Part shown: one piece after another, positions 41,891 to 50,991 of the stretch | Position numbering within the stretch: position 1 is the stretch's first letter | How the letters are laid out: each line of letters opens with the position of its first letter | Source of the DNA: Amycolatopsis sp. cg9 | GTDB taxonomy: Bacteria > Actinomycetota > Actinomycetes > Mycobacteriales > Pseudonocardiaceae | Length of the DNA stretch: 64,000 nt | Direction of reading: 5' to 3' | NCBI RefSeq assembly: GCF_041346945.1 | Contig: NZ_CP166850.1 | Location: forward strand, 5,192,501-5,256,500 | Translations under genes and position numbers: made by a program | The notes under the pieces: generated by a model | The model's database searches: none | What the model was told of the DNA's origin: nothing | What the model saw: the letters and a program-made list of their open reading frames with translations, nothing else

Positions 41891-43315
41891 GTGAGCCGAC
41901 GCGCGAAGATCGTTTGTACCCTGGGCCCTGCCACCGCTACACCGGAGAAGATGCGGGCCCTCGTGGATGCCGGCATGGACGTGGCCAGGATGAACTTCAG
42001 CCACGGCAGCCACAGCGACCACAAGCAGGTCTACGACCTGATCCGGGCCGCGGCCGCGGAGAGCGGCCGCGCGGTCGGCATCCTCGCCGACCTGCAGGGG
42101 CCGAAGATCCGCCTCGGCACGTTCGCCGGCGGGCCGGTCGAGTGGCACAACGGCGACGTCGTGCGGATCACCGTCGAGGACGTCGCCGGTACCCACGACC
42201 GCGTCTCGACCACCTACAAGGGCCTGGCGCGGGACGCCAAGCCCGGTGACCGCCTGCTCGTCGACGACGGCAAGGTCGGCCTGGTGGTCAAGGGCGTCGA
42301 GGGCCCGGACGTCGTGTGCGAGGTCACCGAGGGTGGCCCGGTCAGCAACAACAAGGGCGTCTCGCTGCCCGGCATGGACGTCTCCGTGCCGGCGCTGTCC
42401 GACAAGGACATCGAGGACCTCGAGTTCGCGCTCGAGCTGGGCGTCGACTTCATCGCCCTCTCCTTCGTCCGCTCGCCGGCCGACATCGACCTGGTCCACC
42501 AGGTGATGGACCGGGTCGGCAAGGGCCGGCTGCCGGTCGTCGCCAAGATCGAGAAGCCCGAGGCCGTCTACAACCTCGAAGCCATCGTGCTGGCCTTCGA
42601 CGCGGTGATGGTCGCCCGCGGCGACCTCGGCGTCGAGTTGCCGCTGGAGCAGGTGCCGCTGGTCCAGAAGCGCGCCATCCAGATCTGCCGCGAGAACGCG
42701 AAGCCGGTCATCGTGGCGACGCAGATGCTCGAGTCGATGATCAACAACTCCCGGCCGACCCGCGCCGAGGCCTCCGACGTCGCGAACGCGGTGCTCGACG
42801 GCGCCGACGCGCTGATGCTGTCCGGCGAGACCTCGGTCGGCCGGTACGCCATCGAGGTCGTGCAGACGATGGGCCGGATCATCGAGGCGGTCGAGACCGA
42901 CTCGCCGGTCGTCCCGCCGCTCTCGCACGTCCCGCGCACCAAGCGCGGCGTGATCTCCTACGCCGCCCGCGACATCGGCGAGCGGCTCAACGCGAAGGCC
43001 CTGGTCGCCTTCACCCAGTCCGGTGACACCGTGCGCCGCCTGGCCCGGCTGCACACCCGGCTGCCGCTGCTGGCGTTCACGCCCGAGGAAGAGGTTCGCA
43101 GCCAGCTCGCGATGACGTGGGGCACCACTACCCGGATCGTCCCGAAGGTCGACTCGACCGACCAGATGATCCAGCAGGTCGACCACGCGATGCTGGAGAT
43201 GGGCAAGTACCAGAAGGGCGACCTGGTCGTCATCGTGGCCGGTTCCCCGCCGGGGACCGTCGGGTCGACCAACCTGATCCGCGTGCACCGGCTCGGTGAA
43301 GACGACCACGCTTGA
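41891..43315 (+). CDS. pyk: Pyruvate kinase
   Basis: The protein has 474 residues. RAKIVCTLGPAT begins the barrel, MNFSHGSHSDH and LADLQGPKIRLG bind substrate and metal, VVAKIEKPEAV holds the catalytic Lys, MVARGDLGVELP the Mg ligands, and ATQMLESMINNSRPTRAEAS the conserved core. The C-terminal allosteric domain ends GSPPGTVGSTNLIRVHRLG. It makes pyruvate and ATP from PEP and ADP. The tesB gene follows by 36 bp, the same order as Rv1617-Rv1618. Confidence 0.96.
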   Translation: MSRRAKIVCTLGPATATPEKMRALVDAGMDVARMNFSHGSHSDHKQVYDLIRAAAAESGRAVGILADLQGPKIRLGTFAGGPVEWHNGDVVRITVEDVAGTHDRVSTTYKGLARDAKPGDRLLVDDGKVGLVVKGVEGPDVVCEVTEGGPVSNNKGVSLPGMDVSVPALSDKDIEDLEFALELGVDFIALSFVRSPADIDLVHQVMDRVGKGRLPVVAKIEKPEAVYNLEAIVLAFDAVMVARGDLGVELPLEQVPLVQKRAIQICRENAKPVIVATQMLESMINNSRPTRAEASDVANAVLDGADALMLSGETSVGRYAIEVVQTMGRIIEAVETDSPVVPPLSHVPRTKRGVISYAARDIGERLNAKALVAFTQSGDTVRRLARLHTRLPLLAFTPEEEVRSQLAMTWGTTTRIVPKVDSTDQMIQQVDHAMLEMGKYQKGDLVVIVAGSPPGTVGSTNLIRVHRLGEDDHA

Positions 43316-43339
43316 GGGACCGACCGCTCAGTATGGACG

Positions 43340-43345
43340 TAAGGT
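43340..43345 (+). promoter_or_regulatory. Candidate -10 of the tesB promoter
   Basis: TAAGGT is 6 nt before ATG 43352; no ribosome binding site is seen. Confidence 0.5.
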
Positions 43346-43351
43346 CCTGCC

Positions 43352-44248
43352 ATGACTGAAATGGCCAGGACGGCCGCCACCGAACTCGACCAGCCCGGTG
43401 GCGGCCAGCCGGTGCTCGACCGCCTGATCGCGCTGCTCGACCTGGAGAAGATCGAAGAGAACATCTTCCGCGGCGTCTCGCCGGCCCACTCGCCGGTGCG
43501 CGTGTTCGGCGGTCAGGTGGCCGGCCAGGCGCTGGTCGCGGCCGGGCGCACGGTCCCCGAGGAACGCCGGGTGCACTCGCTGCACGCGTACTTCATCCGC
43601 GGCGGCGACCCGAGCGTGCCGATCGTCTACGAGGTCGACCGGATCCGGGACGGCCGCTCGTTCACCACCCGCCGGGTCGTCGCGGTCCAGCACGGCAAGG
43701 CGATCTTCTCGCTCTCGGCGTCGTTCCAGAAGGACGAACCGGGCATCGAGCACGCCGAGACGATGCCCGAAGGCATCCCCGCGCCGGAGACGCTGCCGAC
43801 GCTCATGGAGCGCGCCGAGGGCTACGCGATCGGCGCGCACAGCCGGCCGCGGCCGATCGACGTGCGCTACGTCAACGAACCGCCGTGGATCACCCGCGAG
43901 ACCGGTGAGCGGCCCTCGCGCAACCAGGTGTGGATGCGCGCCGACGGGAAGCTGTCCGAGGACCAGCTGCTGCACGTCTGCGTCCTCACCTACGCCTCGG
44001 ACATGACGCTGCTCGACTCCGTGCTCGCGCGCCACGGCGTCTACTGGGACACCGACAAGGTGCTCGGCGCGAGCCTCGACCACGCACTGTGGTTCCACCG
44101 GCCGTTCCGCGCCGACGAGTGGTTCCTCTACGACAGCGCTTCGCCGACGGCGTCCGGCGCCCGCGGCCTCGCCACGGGCCGGTTCTTCGCCGAGGACGGC
44201 ACGCTCATCGCGACGGTCGTCCAAGAAGGACTCCTGCGCGTCCTCTGA
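43352..44248 (+). CDS. tesB: Acyl-CoA thioesterase II
   Basis: The protein has 298 residues and forms a double hotdog fold. First hotdog: VRVFGGQVAGQALVAAGRTV, HSLHAYFIRGGDPSVPIVYE. Second: LDHALWFHRPFRADEWFLYD, TGRFFAEDGTLIATVVQEGL. The catalytic Asp (SDMTLLDS), Ser/Thr and Gln (VVQEG) are present. It hydrolyses medium and long acyl-CoAs. It lies after pyk but probably has its own leaderless promoter. Confidence 0.93.
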   Translation: MTEMARTAATELDQPGGGQPVLDRLIALLDLEKIEENIFRGVSPAHSPVRVFGGQVAGQALVAAGRTVPEERRVHSLHAYFIRGGDPSVPIVYEVDRIRDGRSFTTRRVVAVQHGKAIFSLSASFQKDEPGIEHAETMPEGIPAPETLPTLMERAEGYAIGAHSRPRPIDVRYVNEPPWITRETGERPSRNQVWMRADGKLSEDQLLHVCVLTYASDMTLLDSVLARHGVYWDTDKVLGASLDHALWFHRPFRADEWFLYDSASPTASGARGLATGRFFAEDGTLIATVVQEGLLRVL

Positions 44249-44627
44249 GTGCGGCTCGGAAATCACCCCTACGGGCGACAAATTGGCGGAATATCCCCCG
44301 CCGCAAAAGGGCAGTCAGCCGGGTGGAGAGGGCCGGGACCGATCGGGGGACGGCCCCGGACCTCTTCTCCCGATGATCACGCGGCGAGCCGCGGATCCAT
44401 CGTCTACGCTGCTCAACAGGGCCGGGCGGGGGCTGGGGGCGGAACCGCCGGGCCTCGCGCGCGTCCTGGGCAGTGCAGGCCGTGAGCATACAAGAGCATT
44501 CTGCAAATTGCAGATTTCCGCCCGGACGGCCGGGCGGGAATAGTGCCGGTGTTATTGCACGACCGCCGTGGTTGGATACTGGCAGCGACCGAACGGCTAC
44601 GACGCCGTCGACATCCGGAGGTGCGCG
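44249..44627. other. Intergenic region upstream of the XRE/DUF397 pair
   Basis: About 380 bp without a convincing gene. It is less G+C-rich around 44490-44520, where a palindrome lies, and should contain the promoter of the XRE gene. Confidence 0.5.
44500..44514. promoter_or_regulatory. Candidate operator TCTGCAAATTGCAGA
   Basis: A 15-bp palindrome (perfect apart from the central base) 113 bp before the XRE gene. Its position suggests autoregulation by that protein. Confidence 0.5.
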
Positions 44628-45530
44628 ATGGCAAGGGGACAGAGCCCCACGGTTCGCCGCCGGAGGCTCGCGGGCGAGCTGCGCCGGCTGCGGGAAGCCG
44701 CGGACCTGACCATCGACGAGGTCGGCGAAAAGCTCGAATGCTCCGCCTCGAAGATCAGCCGCATCGAGACCGGCCACGTCGGCGTCACCCCGCGTGACGC
44801 CCGCGACATGCTGGCCCTCTACGGCATCACCGGCGACGAGCAGGAAGCGCTCGTCCAGCTGGCCAGGGAGGCCCGCAAACGTGGCTGGTGGCACGCCTAC
44901 AACGAGGTCTTCACCGGCACCTTCGTCGGGCTCGAGGCCGACGCCAGCTCGCTGCGCGCGTTTCAGGCGCTGCTGGTGCCCGGGCTGCTGCAGACCGAGC
45001 GGTACGCCCGCGCGGTGATCCGCGCGCTGCGGCCGGACGCCGAGGACGCCGAGATCCGCCGCCGCGTCGCCGCGCGGATGGCGCGCCAGGAACTGCTGTC
45101 GGAGACCCCGCCGCCGGAGTACTGGGCGGTGATGGACGAGGCCGTGCTGCGCCGGGTGGTCGACGGCCCCGAGGTGATGGCCGAGCAGCTCTACCGCATG
45201 GTCGCGGTCGCCGAGAAACCGAACGTGACCGTCCAGGTCGTGCCGTTCGGCGCCGGCGCGCACCCCGGGATGGAAGGCCCCTTCCTGATCATGGGCTTTC
45301 CCGAGCAGGCCGATCCGGACGTCGTCTACGTCGACGACAGCACGTCCAGCGGCCTCTACCTGGAGGAACCCACAGACGTCCGGCGCTACGGGCTGATGTT
45401 CGACCATCTGCGCGCGGCCGCACTGAAGCCGGACGACTCGGTGGATCTGATCGCCGAGGCCGCCGGACGGTTCGCCGAACAGGCTGCCGTTCCGGCTCCG
45501 GTGCACCATCTGGAACCGAGGACACAGTAA
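44628..45530 (+). CDS. XRE-family regulator with DUF5753 domain
   Basis: The protein has 300 residues. Residues 8-65 are an XRE helix-turn-helix (RRLAGELRRLREAADLTIDE, EKLECSASKISRIETGHVGV). The rest is DUF5753: ASSLRAFQALLVPGLLQTER, YARAVIRALRP, VMDEAVLRRVV, VTVQVVPFGAGAHPGMEGPF, VVYVDDSTSSGLYLEEP. ATG 44628 follows CGGAGG. Such proteins pair with DUF397 proteins, as here, and in Streptomyces the WhiJ-type pairs influence development. The gene is followed by the partner after 12 bp. Confidence 0.92.
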   Translation: MARGQSPTVRRRRLAGELRRLREAADLTIDEVGEKLECSASKISRIETGHVGVTPRDARDMLALYGITGDEQEALVQLAREARKRGWWHAYNEVFTGTFVGLEADASSLRAFQALLVPGLLQTERYARAVIRALRPDAEDAEIRRRVAARMARQELLSETPPPEYWAVMDEAVLRRVVDGPEVMAEQLYRMVAVAEKPNVTVQVVPFGAGAHPGMEGPFLIMGFPEQADPDVVYVDDSTSSGLYLEEPTDVRRYGLMFDHLRAAALKPDDSVDLIAEAAGRFAEQAAVPAPVHHLEPRTQ

Positions 45531-45542
45531 GGAGTGGGGACC

Positions 45543-45746
45543 ATGGAAGCAGATCTGTCCGGGGCGCGGTGGCGCAAGAGCAGCCACAGCGGTGGCGGCA
45601 ACGACTGCGTCGAGGTCGCGTTCGTCGACGGCGGCGCCGCGGTGCGCGACTCGAAGGACCCCGAAGGTGGTGCGTTCCGCCTGCCCGCGTCGGGCTGGCG
45701 GGGGCTGCTGGCCGCGGTGCGGACCGGCGGCCACACGCACGGCTGA
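45543..45746 (+). CDS. DUF397 protein, partner of the XRE regulator
   Basis: The protein has 67 residues with the family blocks ARWRKSSHSGGGNDCVEVAF, AAVRDSKDPEGGAFRLP and GWRGLLAAVR. AAGGAG precedes ATG 45543; a GTG at 45534 is the alternative. DUF397 proteins act with XRE/DUF5753 regulators, in some cases like a toxin-antitoxin pair. The operon ends at a hairpin. Confidence 0.92.
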   Translation: MEADLSGARWRKSSHSGGGNDCVEVAFVDGGAAVRDSKDPEGGAFRLPASGWRGLLAAVRTGGHTHG

Positions 45747-45757
45747 GGCCGTCCACG

Positions 45758-45807
45758 AAGACCCCTTACCCCCGCCGAGCTGGGCTCGACCGGGAGTAAG
45801 GGGTCTT
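45758..45807 (+). terminator. Terminator after DUF397
   Basis: AAGACCCCTTAC and GTAAGGGGTCTT form a 12-bp stem with a long, partly paired loop, followed by TT. Confidence 0.75.
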
Positions 45808-45907
45808 TTCGCGTTCAGGGCTGCGTGATCACCCGATGCCTGAGCCACCCCCTCAGGACGAACCTGAGTGCTACCAACCGGTGAACTCGGGGACAAAGGG
45901 GAACACG

Positions 45908-46117
45908 ATGCACAGCGATCTGATGCTCGACGCGGTCCGCGCCGAAGCGGCGTACCGGGCCGAGGAACTGCGGAAGGCCGGGCGCAGCGCCTGGGCCGTC
46001 CGCGCCCGCCGCGCCGCCCGGCACTTCCGGGCCGCGCGCACCGACGTCGACGTACCGGCGCAGGAGCGCCGCGAAGCCACGCGGGAGACCGCGGGCGTCG
46101 GCGAGACCGCCCGGTAG
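45908..46117 (+). CDS. Small Arg/Ala-rich hypothetical protein
   Basis: The protein has 69 residues, mostly one long charged helix (MLDAVRAEAAYRAEELRKAG, VRARRAARHFRAAR) and an acidic tail. AAAGGGGA precedes ATG 45908. It has no recognisable domain; similar short helical proteins are common in Amycolatopsis genomes, by recollection. It lies upstream of the LuxR gene on the same strand but 124 bp apart. Confidence 0.6.
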   Translation: MHSDLMLDAVRAEAAYRAEELRKAGRSAWAVRARRAARHFRAARTDVDVPAQERREATRETAGVGETAR

Positions 46118-46241
46118 AGGCGGCGAGATGGTGTCCAAGGCGATAAGCGGTCGGAAACTGTCGGTGACATCCGGGGCTTCGCCCCAGGTTGGGGGCTTCG
46201 CCACCCAAACCCCCGCGAGATTGTCGGTGGGGTAGGCAACA

Positions 46242-49200
46242 ATGCTCCTCGTGCCCCGACTCGGCTCCGGAATCCCGCTCGTCGCCCGTACCCACGAGAT
46301 GCGGCGGCTCCGCGCCGCCTTCGCCAGGGCTGAACGTGGCGAAGCCGGCGCGGTGCTGCTCTCGGGGGACGCCGGGGTCGGCAAGACCCGGCTGCTGACC
46401 GCGCTCGGCGAGCACGTCGACGGCTGCGGTGCGCTGGTGCTCACCGGCCGCTGCATCGACGTCCGCGAAGGCGGTCTTCCTTATCTTCCGTTCGCCGAGG
46501 CGCTCGCCCCCCTCGGCGCGGCGACGGACACGGCGGTCGCGGCCGCGGTGCGGGCCCGGCCCGCGCTCGGGCGGCTGCTGCCGCAGGGGCAGGGTTTCGA
46601 GGAGCCGCGGGCGGCCGAACACCCGCCGATGACCTCGAACGACCGGGAGACCATGGTGCGTCCCCGGCCCGAGCAGGATCTCGGTCAGCTGCAGTTGTTC
46701 GACGCGGTACTGGGGGTGCTGACCGAGGTCGCGGAGTCGCGCCCGGTGGTGATCCTGCTGGAGGATCTCCACTGGGCCGACGCGTCGACCCGCAACCTGC
46801 TGTCCTTCCTGCTGAGCCGGCTGCGCGCGCAGCGGCTGCTGGTCGTGGGCAGCTACCGCGAGGAGGACGTCCACCGGCGCCACCCGCTGCGCGGTCTCCT
46901 GTCGGAACTGGTCCGCCTCGCCACCGTCGAGCGCGTCGACCTGCACCCCTTCGGCGCCGCCGACGCCCGCAAGTTCGTCGAGGCGCTGGCCGACGAGCCG
47001 CTGCCGGCGGACGTCGTGGCCGACATCGTCAGCCGCTCCGAGGGCAACCCGTTCTTCGCCGAGGAGCTGCTCGCCACCAAGACCGAGTGCAACGACCTGC
47101 CCGCCGGGCTGGCCGAGGTGCTGCTGTCCCGGCTCGAGCGGCTCTCGCCGGACACGCGCCGGGTGGTCCGCGTGATCTCGGTGGCCAACGAGCCCGTGAT
47201 GCACGCCGCGCTCGCGGAGATCTCCGGGCTGGGGGAGCTGGAGCTCGACGAGGCACTGCGCGAAGCCGTCCAGCACCACGTGCTCGTGGTGCTCTCCGAC
47301 GGTTCCTACACGTTCCGGCACGCGCTGCTGCAGGAAGCGGTGTACGGCGACCTGCTGCCGGGGGAGCGGTCGCGCACGCACGCCGCGTACGCCGCGCGGA
47401 TCCAGGCCCGGCCGCAGGGCCGCGGGCACGACGCGAAGCTGGCCTACCACTCGATGCAGAGCAGCGACCTGGTCACCGCGCTGCCGGCGTTGCTGCGCGC
47501 GATGGACGAAGCCGAGAAGCTGGGTGCGCCCGGCTCGGCGCTGCAGCACGTCGAGCAGGCGCTGTCCATCTGGGACGCCGTTCCGGCGGCGGACCGGCCC
47601 GATGGCTACGACGAGCTGCGGCTCCTGCACGAAGCGTCGTACTTCGCGGGCACGTCCGGCGAGCCCGACCGGGCCGCGGCCTTCGCGCGGTCGGCCACCC
47701 GGGCCCTGACCCCCGACACGGCGGTGGACCGCGCGGCCAAGACGTGGCGGCGGCTGGCCGAGTCGCTGCTGGCCTTGGAGGGCACGCTCGACGAGGCGAC
47801 GGCGGCCATCGACCGGGCCTGGGACCTGGTGAAGGACGGCGAACCGAGCGGGACGCGGGCGTGGGTGCTGGCCAGCCGGGCCGGGTTCCTGCGGATCCTC
47901 GACAAGCCCGAGGAGGCGCTGGACAGCGCGCTGACCGCGGTCGCCGACGCGCAGGCGGTCGGCGCGGCGGGCGCGGAGGCGTCGGCGCTGGTCACCCTGG
48001 GCACGCTGGCCGATTCCGCGGGCGACGCCGCCGAGGCCCGTGAGCGGCTGCGGCAGGCCGAACGCAAGGCGCGGGACGCCGGGGCGTTGAACACCGAGAT
48101 CCGCGCGACCTACTTCCTGGCGCTGAGCCACGACGACCAGGGCGAGTTCGCCGAAGCGCTGGCCCACGCGGCCCGCGGCGTCGCCCGGGCCGAAGAGGCC
48201 GGGCTGAGCTGGAGCGTCTACGGGCTGGAGCTGCGCGCGCGGCAGCTGATGCTGCGGTACCTGATGGGCGACTGGCCGGACGAGAGTGCCGGGCGGGCCG
48301 GGCGCGGGGTGTCCAGCGCGGTCGCCGCCCGGATCCTGGCCATCTGGTCGCTGTTCCTCGTCGCCCGCGGCCGGTTCGACGAAGCCGCGAAGCTCGTCGC
48401 CGGGCAGCGGCAGCACTGGACGGCGGACATGCAGATCCCGCTGTCGGTGGGCGGCGCCGGGATCGAGCTGGCGTACTGGCGCGGTGAGCACGCCGAGGCC
48501 GTGCGCCGGGCCGAAGACCTCATCGGCTGGCTGGAGCGGATCGAACCCGGCCTGCTGGCCGGCATCCGGGTGGCCGCGCTCGGCGTTTCGGCCGCGGCCG
48601 CACTGGCCGCCGAGGCCCGGGTCCGCGGCGACTCGGCGGCGGTGGACGCGGCGGTGGCGGCGGGCGAGCGGATCCTGGCGCACGGCCGCATGTGCTCGGT
48701 CGTCGGGCAGCCGCGCTCGGGCACGCTCGGGCCGGAGGGCCGGGCCTGGCTGGCCCGGCTCGAAGCCGCGGCGTCCTGCCTGTCCGGCCGGGGTGACGCG
48801 GCGAAGTGGGCGGTCGCGGCGGAGGCGTTCGGCTACGGCGCCGTCTACGAGCAGGCGATCTGCCGCTGGCACGAGGCCGAAGCACTGCTGGCCGGCGACA
48901 CCGGCGCGGGTGACGCGCTCGAAGCGGCCCACGCGGTCGCGGTCCGGCTGGGCGCGCTCCCGCTGCGCGACGCGGTCCGGGACCTGGCGCACCGCGCGCG
49001 GGTCGAGCTGGACGGCGTCGAACCGGCCGCGCCGGCCCGCCCGGTCACCGACCCGCTGACCGATCGCGAGCGCGACGTCCTGGAGCGCGTGGCGCTGGGC
49101 CGCACCAACCGGCAGGTGGGGGAGGAGCTCTACATCAGCGAGAAGACGGTGAGCGTGCACCTGTCCCGGGTGATGGCGAAGCTGGGCGCGAGCCGGCGTG

Positions 49201-49265
49201 CGGAGGCCGTGGCGATCGCCTACGACCGGGGGCTGCTGACCGCCCCGGCCTCCGAACACGCGTGA
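46242..49265 (+). CDS. Large LuxR-family ATPase regulator (LAL/MalT-like)
   Basis: The protein has 1007 residues. Residues 12-25 contain RTHEMRRLRAAF, typical of the AAA_16 domain; Walker A is GDAGVGKTR (42-50) and Walker B VVILLEDLHWAD. A long middle region of TPR-like helices follows (LLRAMDEAEKLGAPGSALQH, AGFLRILDKPEEALDSALTA). The last 60 residues are a LuxR helix-turn-helix (LTDRERDVLERVALGRTNRQ, ISEKTVSVHLSRVMAKLGAS). Such regulators need ATP and an unknown inducer; targets may include neighbouring genes. It ends 6 bp from the convergent SSADH gene. Confidence 0.92.
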   Translation: MLLVPRLGSGIPLVARTHEMRRLRAAFARAERGEAGAVLLSGDAGVGKTRLLTALGEHVDGCGALVLTGRCIDVREGGLPYLPFAEALAPLGAATDTAVAAAVRARPALGRLLPQGQGFEEPRAAEHPPMTSNDRETMVRPRPEQDLGQLQLFDAVLGVLTEVAESRPVVILLEDLHWADASTRNLLSFLLSRLRAQRLLVVGSYREEDVHRRHPLRGLLSELVRLATVERVDLHPFGAADARKFVEALADEPLPADVVADIVSRSEGNPFFAEELLATKTECNDLPAGLAEVLLSRLERLSPDTRRVVRVISVANEPVMHAALAEISGLGELELDEALREAVQHHVLVVLSDGSYTFRHALLQEAVYGDLLPGERSRTHAAYAARIQARPQGRGHDAKLAYHSMQSSDLVTALPALLRAMDEAEKLGAPGSALQHVEQALSIWDAVPAADRPDGYDELRLLHEASYFAGTSGEPDRAAAFARSATRALTPDTAVDRAAKTWRRLAESLLALEGTLDEATAAIDRAWDLVKDGEPSGTRAWVLASRAGFLRILDKPEEALDSALTAVADAQAVGAAGAEASALVTLGTLADSAGDAAEARERLRQAERKARDAGALNTEIRATYFLALSHDDQGEFAEALAHAARGVARAEEAGLSWSVYGLELRARQLMLRYLMGDWPDESAGRAGRGVSSAVAARILAIWSLFLVARGRFDEAAKLVAGQRQHWTADMQIPLSVGGAGIELAYWRGEHAEAVRRAEDLIGWLERIEPGLLAGIRVAALGVSAAAALAAEARVRGDSAAVDAAVAAGERILAHGRMCSVVGQPRSGTLGPEGRAWLARLEAAASCLSGRGDAAKWAVAAEAFGYGAVYEQAICRWHEAEALLAGDTGAGDALEAAHAVAVRLGALPLRDAVRDLAHRARVELDGVEPAAPARPVTDPLTDRERDVLERVALGRTNRQVGEELYISEKTVSVHLSRVMAKLGASRRAEAVAIAYDRGLLTAPASEHA

Positions 49266-49271
49266 GGCGCC

Positions 49272-50882
49272 TCAGCGGGGGAGCCGGCGGAGGGCCTTGA
49301 TGCCGAACGTCATCCCGCGCGACCACAGCGAACCCGGCACCGCGCGGGGCGGGCGCAGCGCCAGCCCGCGCTGCAGCGCGATCGACTGCGACTCGGTGTA
49401 CTTCAGCAGGCCTTCGGCGCCGTTGCGGCGCCCGACGCCCGAGTCCTTCATGCCGCCCATCGGCACGCCGACGCTGCCGAACGTCGCCGCGTACCCCTCG
49501 TTGACGTTGACCGTGCCGGCCTTGAGGCGCGCGCCGACCTCCCAGCCCGCGCGGCCGTTGCGGGACCAGACGCTGGCGTTGAGCCCGAACGGCGTGTCGT
49601 TGGCCTGGTCGATGGCCTCGGTGACGTCGGTGTAGCCGTAGATCGAGACGACCGGCCCGAAGGTCTCCTCCGCGAACGGCAGCATGTCCGGGGTGACGCC
49701 CGACAGCACCGTCGGCTCGTAGAACAGCGGCCCGAGGTCGGGCCGGGCGCGGCCGCCGGTGAGCACCGAAGCACCCTTCTCCCGGGCGTCCTCGACGTGC
49801 GCCGACACCGTCGCGAGCTGGTCTTCCGACGTCAGCGAGCCCATCTGGGCGTGGTAGTCGAGCGCGCCGCCGAGCTTCAGCGCCGCGGTCTTCGCCACGA
49901 AGGCGCGGGTGAACTCCTCGCGGATGTCCTCGTGGACGTAGATCCGCTCGACCGACACGCACAGCTGGCCCGCCGAGGAGAAGCACGCCGTCACCGCGCC
50001 GGTCGCGGCCTTCGCGACGTCGGCGTCGGGCAGCACGATCATCGGGTTCTTGCCGCCGAGCTCCAGCGAGTACGACGTGAGCCGCTTCGCCACCTGCCCG
50101 GCCAGTTCCTTGCCGGTCGGCGTGGAGCCGGTGAAGCAGAGGTAGTCGGATTCCTCGACCAGCGCGGTGCCGATCTTCGAGCCGCGGCCGAGCACGATCT
50201 GCCAGGTCCCGGCGGGCAGCCCGGCTTCTTCGGCGAGTTCGTGCAGCCACAGCGCCGAGAGCGCGGTCTGGTTGTCCGGCTTCTGCACGACGGCGTTGCC
50301 CGCGGCCAGCGCCGGCAGGACGTCCATCGCGGTCAGCGCCAGCGGGTAGTTCCACGGCGAGATGATCCCGACGACGCCCTTGGGGTGCCGGATCTCCCCG
50401 GCCCGGGTCAGGCCCGGGATGACACCGGCGACGCGCCGCGGGGCGAGGATCTTGGCCGCGTGCCTGCCGTAGTAGGCCGCCACCAGCGCGGTCGCGCTGA
50501 CCTCGTCGAACGCGTCGAGCCGCGCCTTGCCCGCTTCGACCTGGACCAGGTCGAGCACCTCGTCCTGGCGGGCGAGCACCAGGTCGTGCAGCCGGGTGAG
50601 CACGCGGGCGCGCTCGGCGGGGGAGCGGTCCGCCCAGGCCCGCTGGGCCGTGCGCGCGCCGGCGAACACCGCGCGGACGTCGGCGTCGGTGGCCTGGGGC
50701 AGCGTCGCGATCGGCTGCCCGGTGAAGGGCGCGGTCATCCGGATCGGCGCCGAGTCCGCCCCGCCGGCCACGCGGGCGACGAGCTGGGCCGCCCGCGCCG
50801 AGCCGGGCGCCCCGGCGACGCCGCCGACGGTCGGTGGCAAAGGGGTGTCTTCGACCGTGTTCGCGGGGGTCGTGCTGGTCAT
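49272..50882 (-). CDS. gabD2: Succinate-semialdehyde dehydrogenase (NADP+), GabD2-like
   Basis: The protein has 536 residues. The aldehyde dehydrogenase core shows SPWNYPLALTAMDVLPALAA, FTGSTPTGKELAGQVAKRLT, LELGGKNPMIVL (general base Glu), FSSAGQLCVSVERIYV (catalytic Cys), and EETFGPVVSIYGY. It is closest in pattern to GabD2 (Rv1731), which oxidises succinate semialdehyde to succinate; the N-terminal 30 residues are an extra polar segment. Other aldehyde substrates are possible. Confidence 0.87.
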   Translation of the reverse strand: MTSTTPANTVEDTPLPPTVGGVAGAPGSARAAQLVARVAGGADSAPIRMTAPFTGQPIATLPQATDADVRAVFAGARTAQRAWADRSPAERARVLTRLHDLVLARQDEVLDLVQVEAGKARLDAFDEVSATALVAAYYGRHAAKILAPRRVAGVIPGLTRAGEIRHPKGVVGIISPWNYPLALTAMDVLPALAAGNAVVQKPDNQTALSALWLHELAEEAGLPAGTWQIVLGRGSKIGTALVEESDYLCFTGSTPTGKELAGQVAKRLTSYSLELGGKNPMIVLPDADVAKAATGAVTACFSSAGQLCVSVERIYVHEDIREEFTRAFVAKTAALKLGGALDYHAQMGSLTSEDQLATVSAHVEDAREKGASVLTGGRARPDLGPLFYEPTVLSGVTPDMLPFAEETFGPVVSIYGYTDVTEAIDQANDTPFGLNASVWSRNGRAGWEVGARLKAGTVNVNEGYAATFGSVGVPMGGMKDSGVGRRNGAEGLLKYTESQSIALQRGLALRPPRAVPGSLWSRGMTFGIKALRRLPR

Positions 50883-50949
50883 GACGTCTCCGTTCCGCGG
50901 CGTCCGGAGTCCGCGCGACGCCGCGCAGGGGTTACCGACGAGTACACCA

Positions 50950-50960
50950 TACCGTCGGTA
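50950..50960. promoter_or_regulatory. Small palindrome upstream of SSADH
   Basis: TACCGTCGGTA is an 11-bp palindrome 68 bp upstream of the gabD2-like start, of a size suited to a TetR or GntR half-site pair. Confidence 0.35.
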
Positions 50961-50991
50961 CGTCAGATGTCCAGTCTGATGTGAATATCTT

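Noticed and set aside
46165..46215. GGGGCTTCGCCCC and GGGGGCTTCGCC near 46171-46205 as a riboswitch or terminator
   Set aside because: Short hairpins with TTCG loops are common in high-G+C actinomycetes; I see no further structure here to support a regulatory RNA.
44205..49259. A very long minus-strand open frame (1684 codons) opposite the LuxR gene
   Set aside because: It is the antisense of the LuxR, DUF397 and XRE genes, which have clear domains; the translation has Arg/Gly/Val-rich composition with no motif. Long antisense frames are expected at this G+C.
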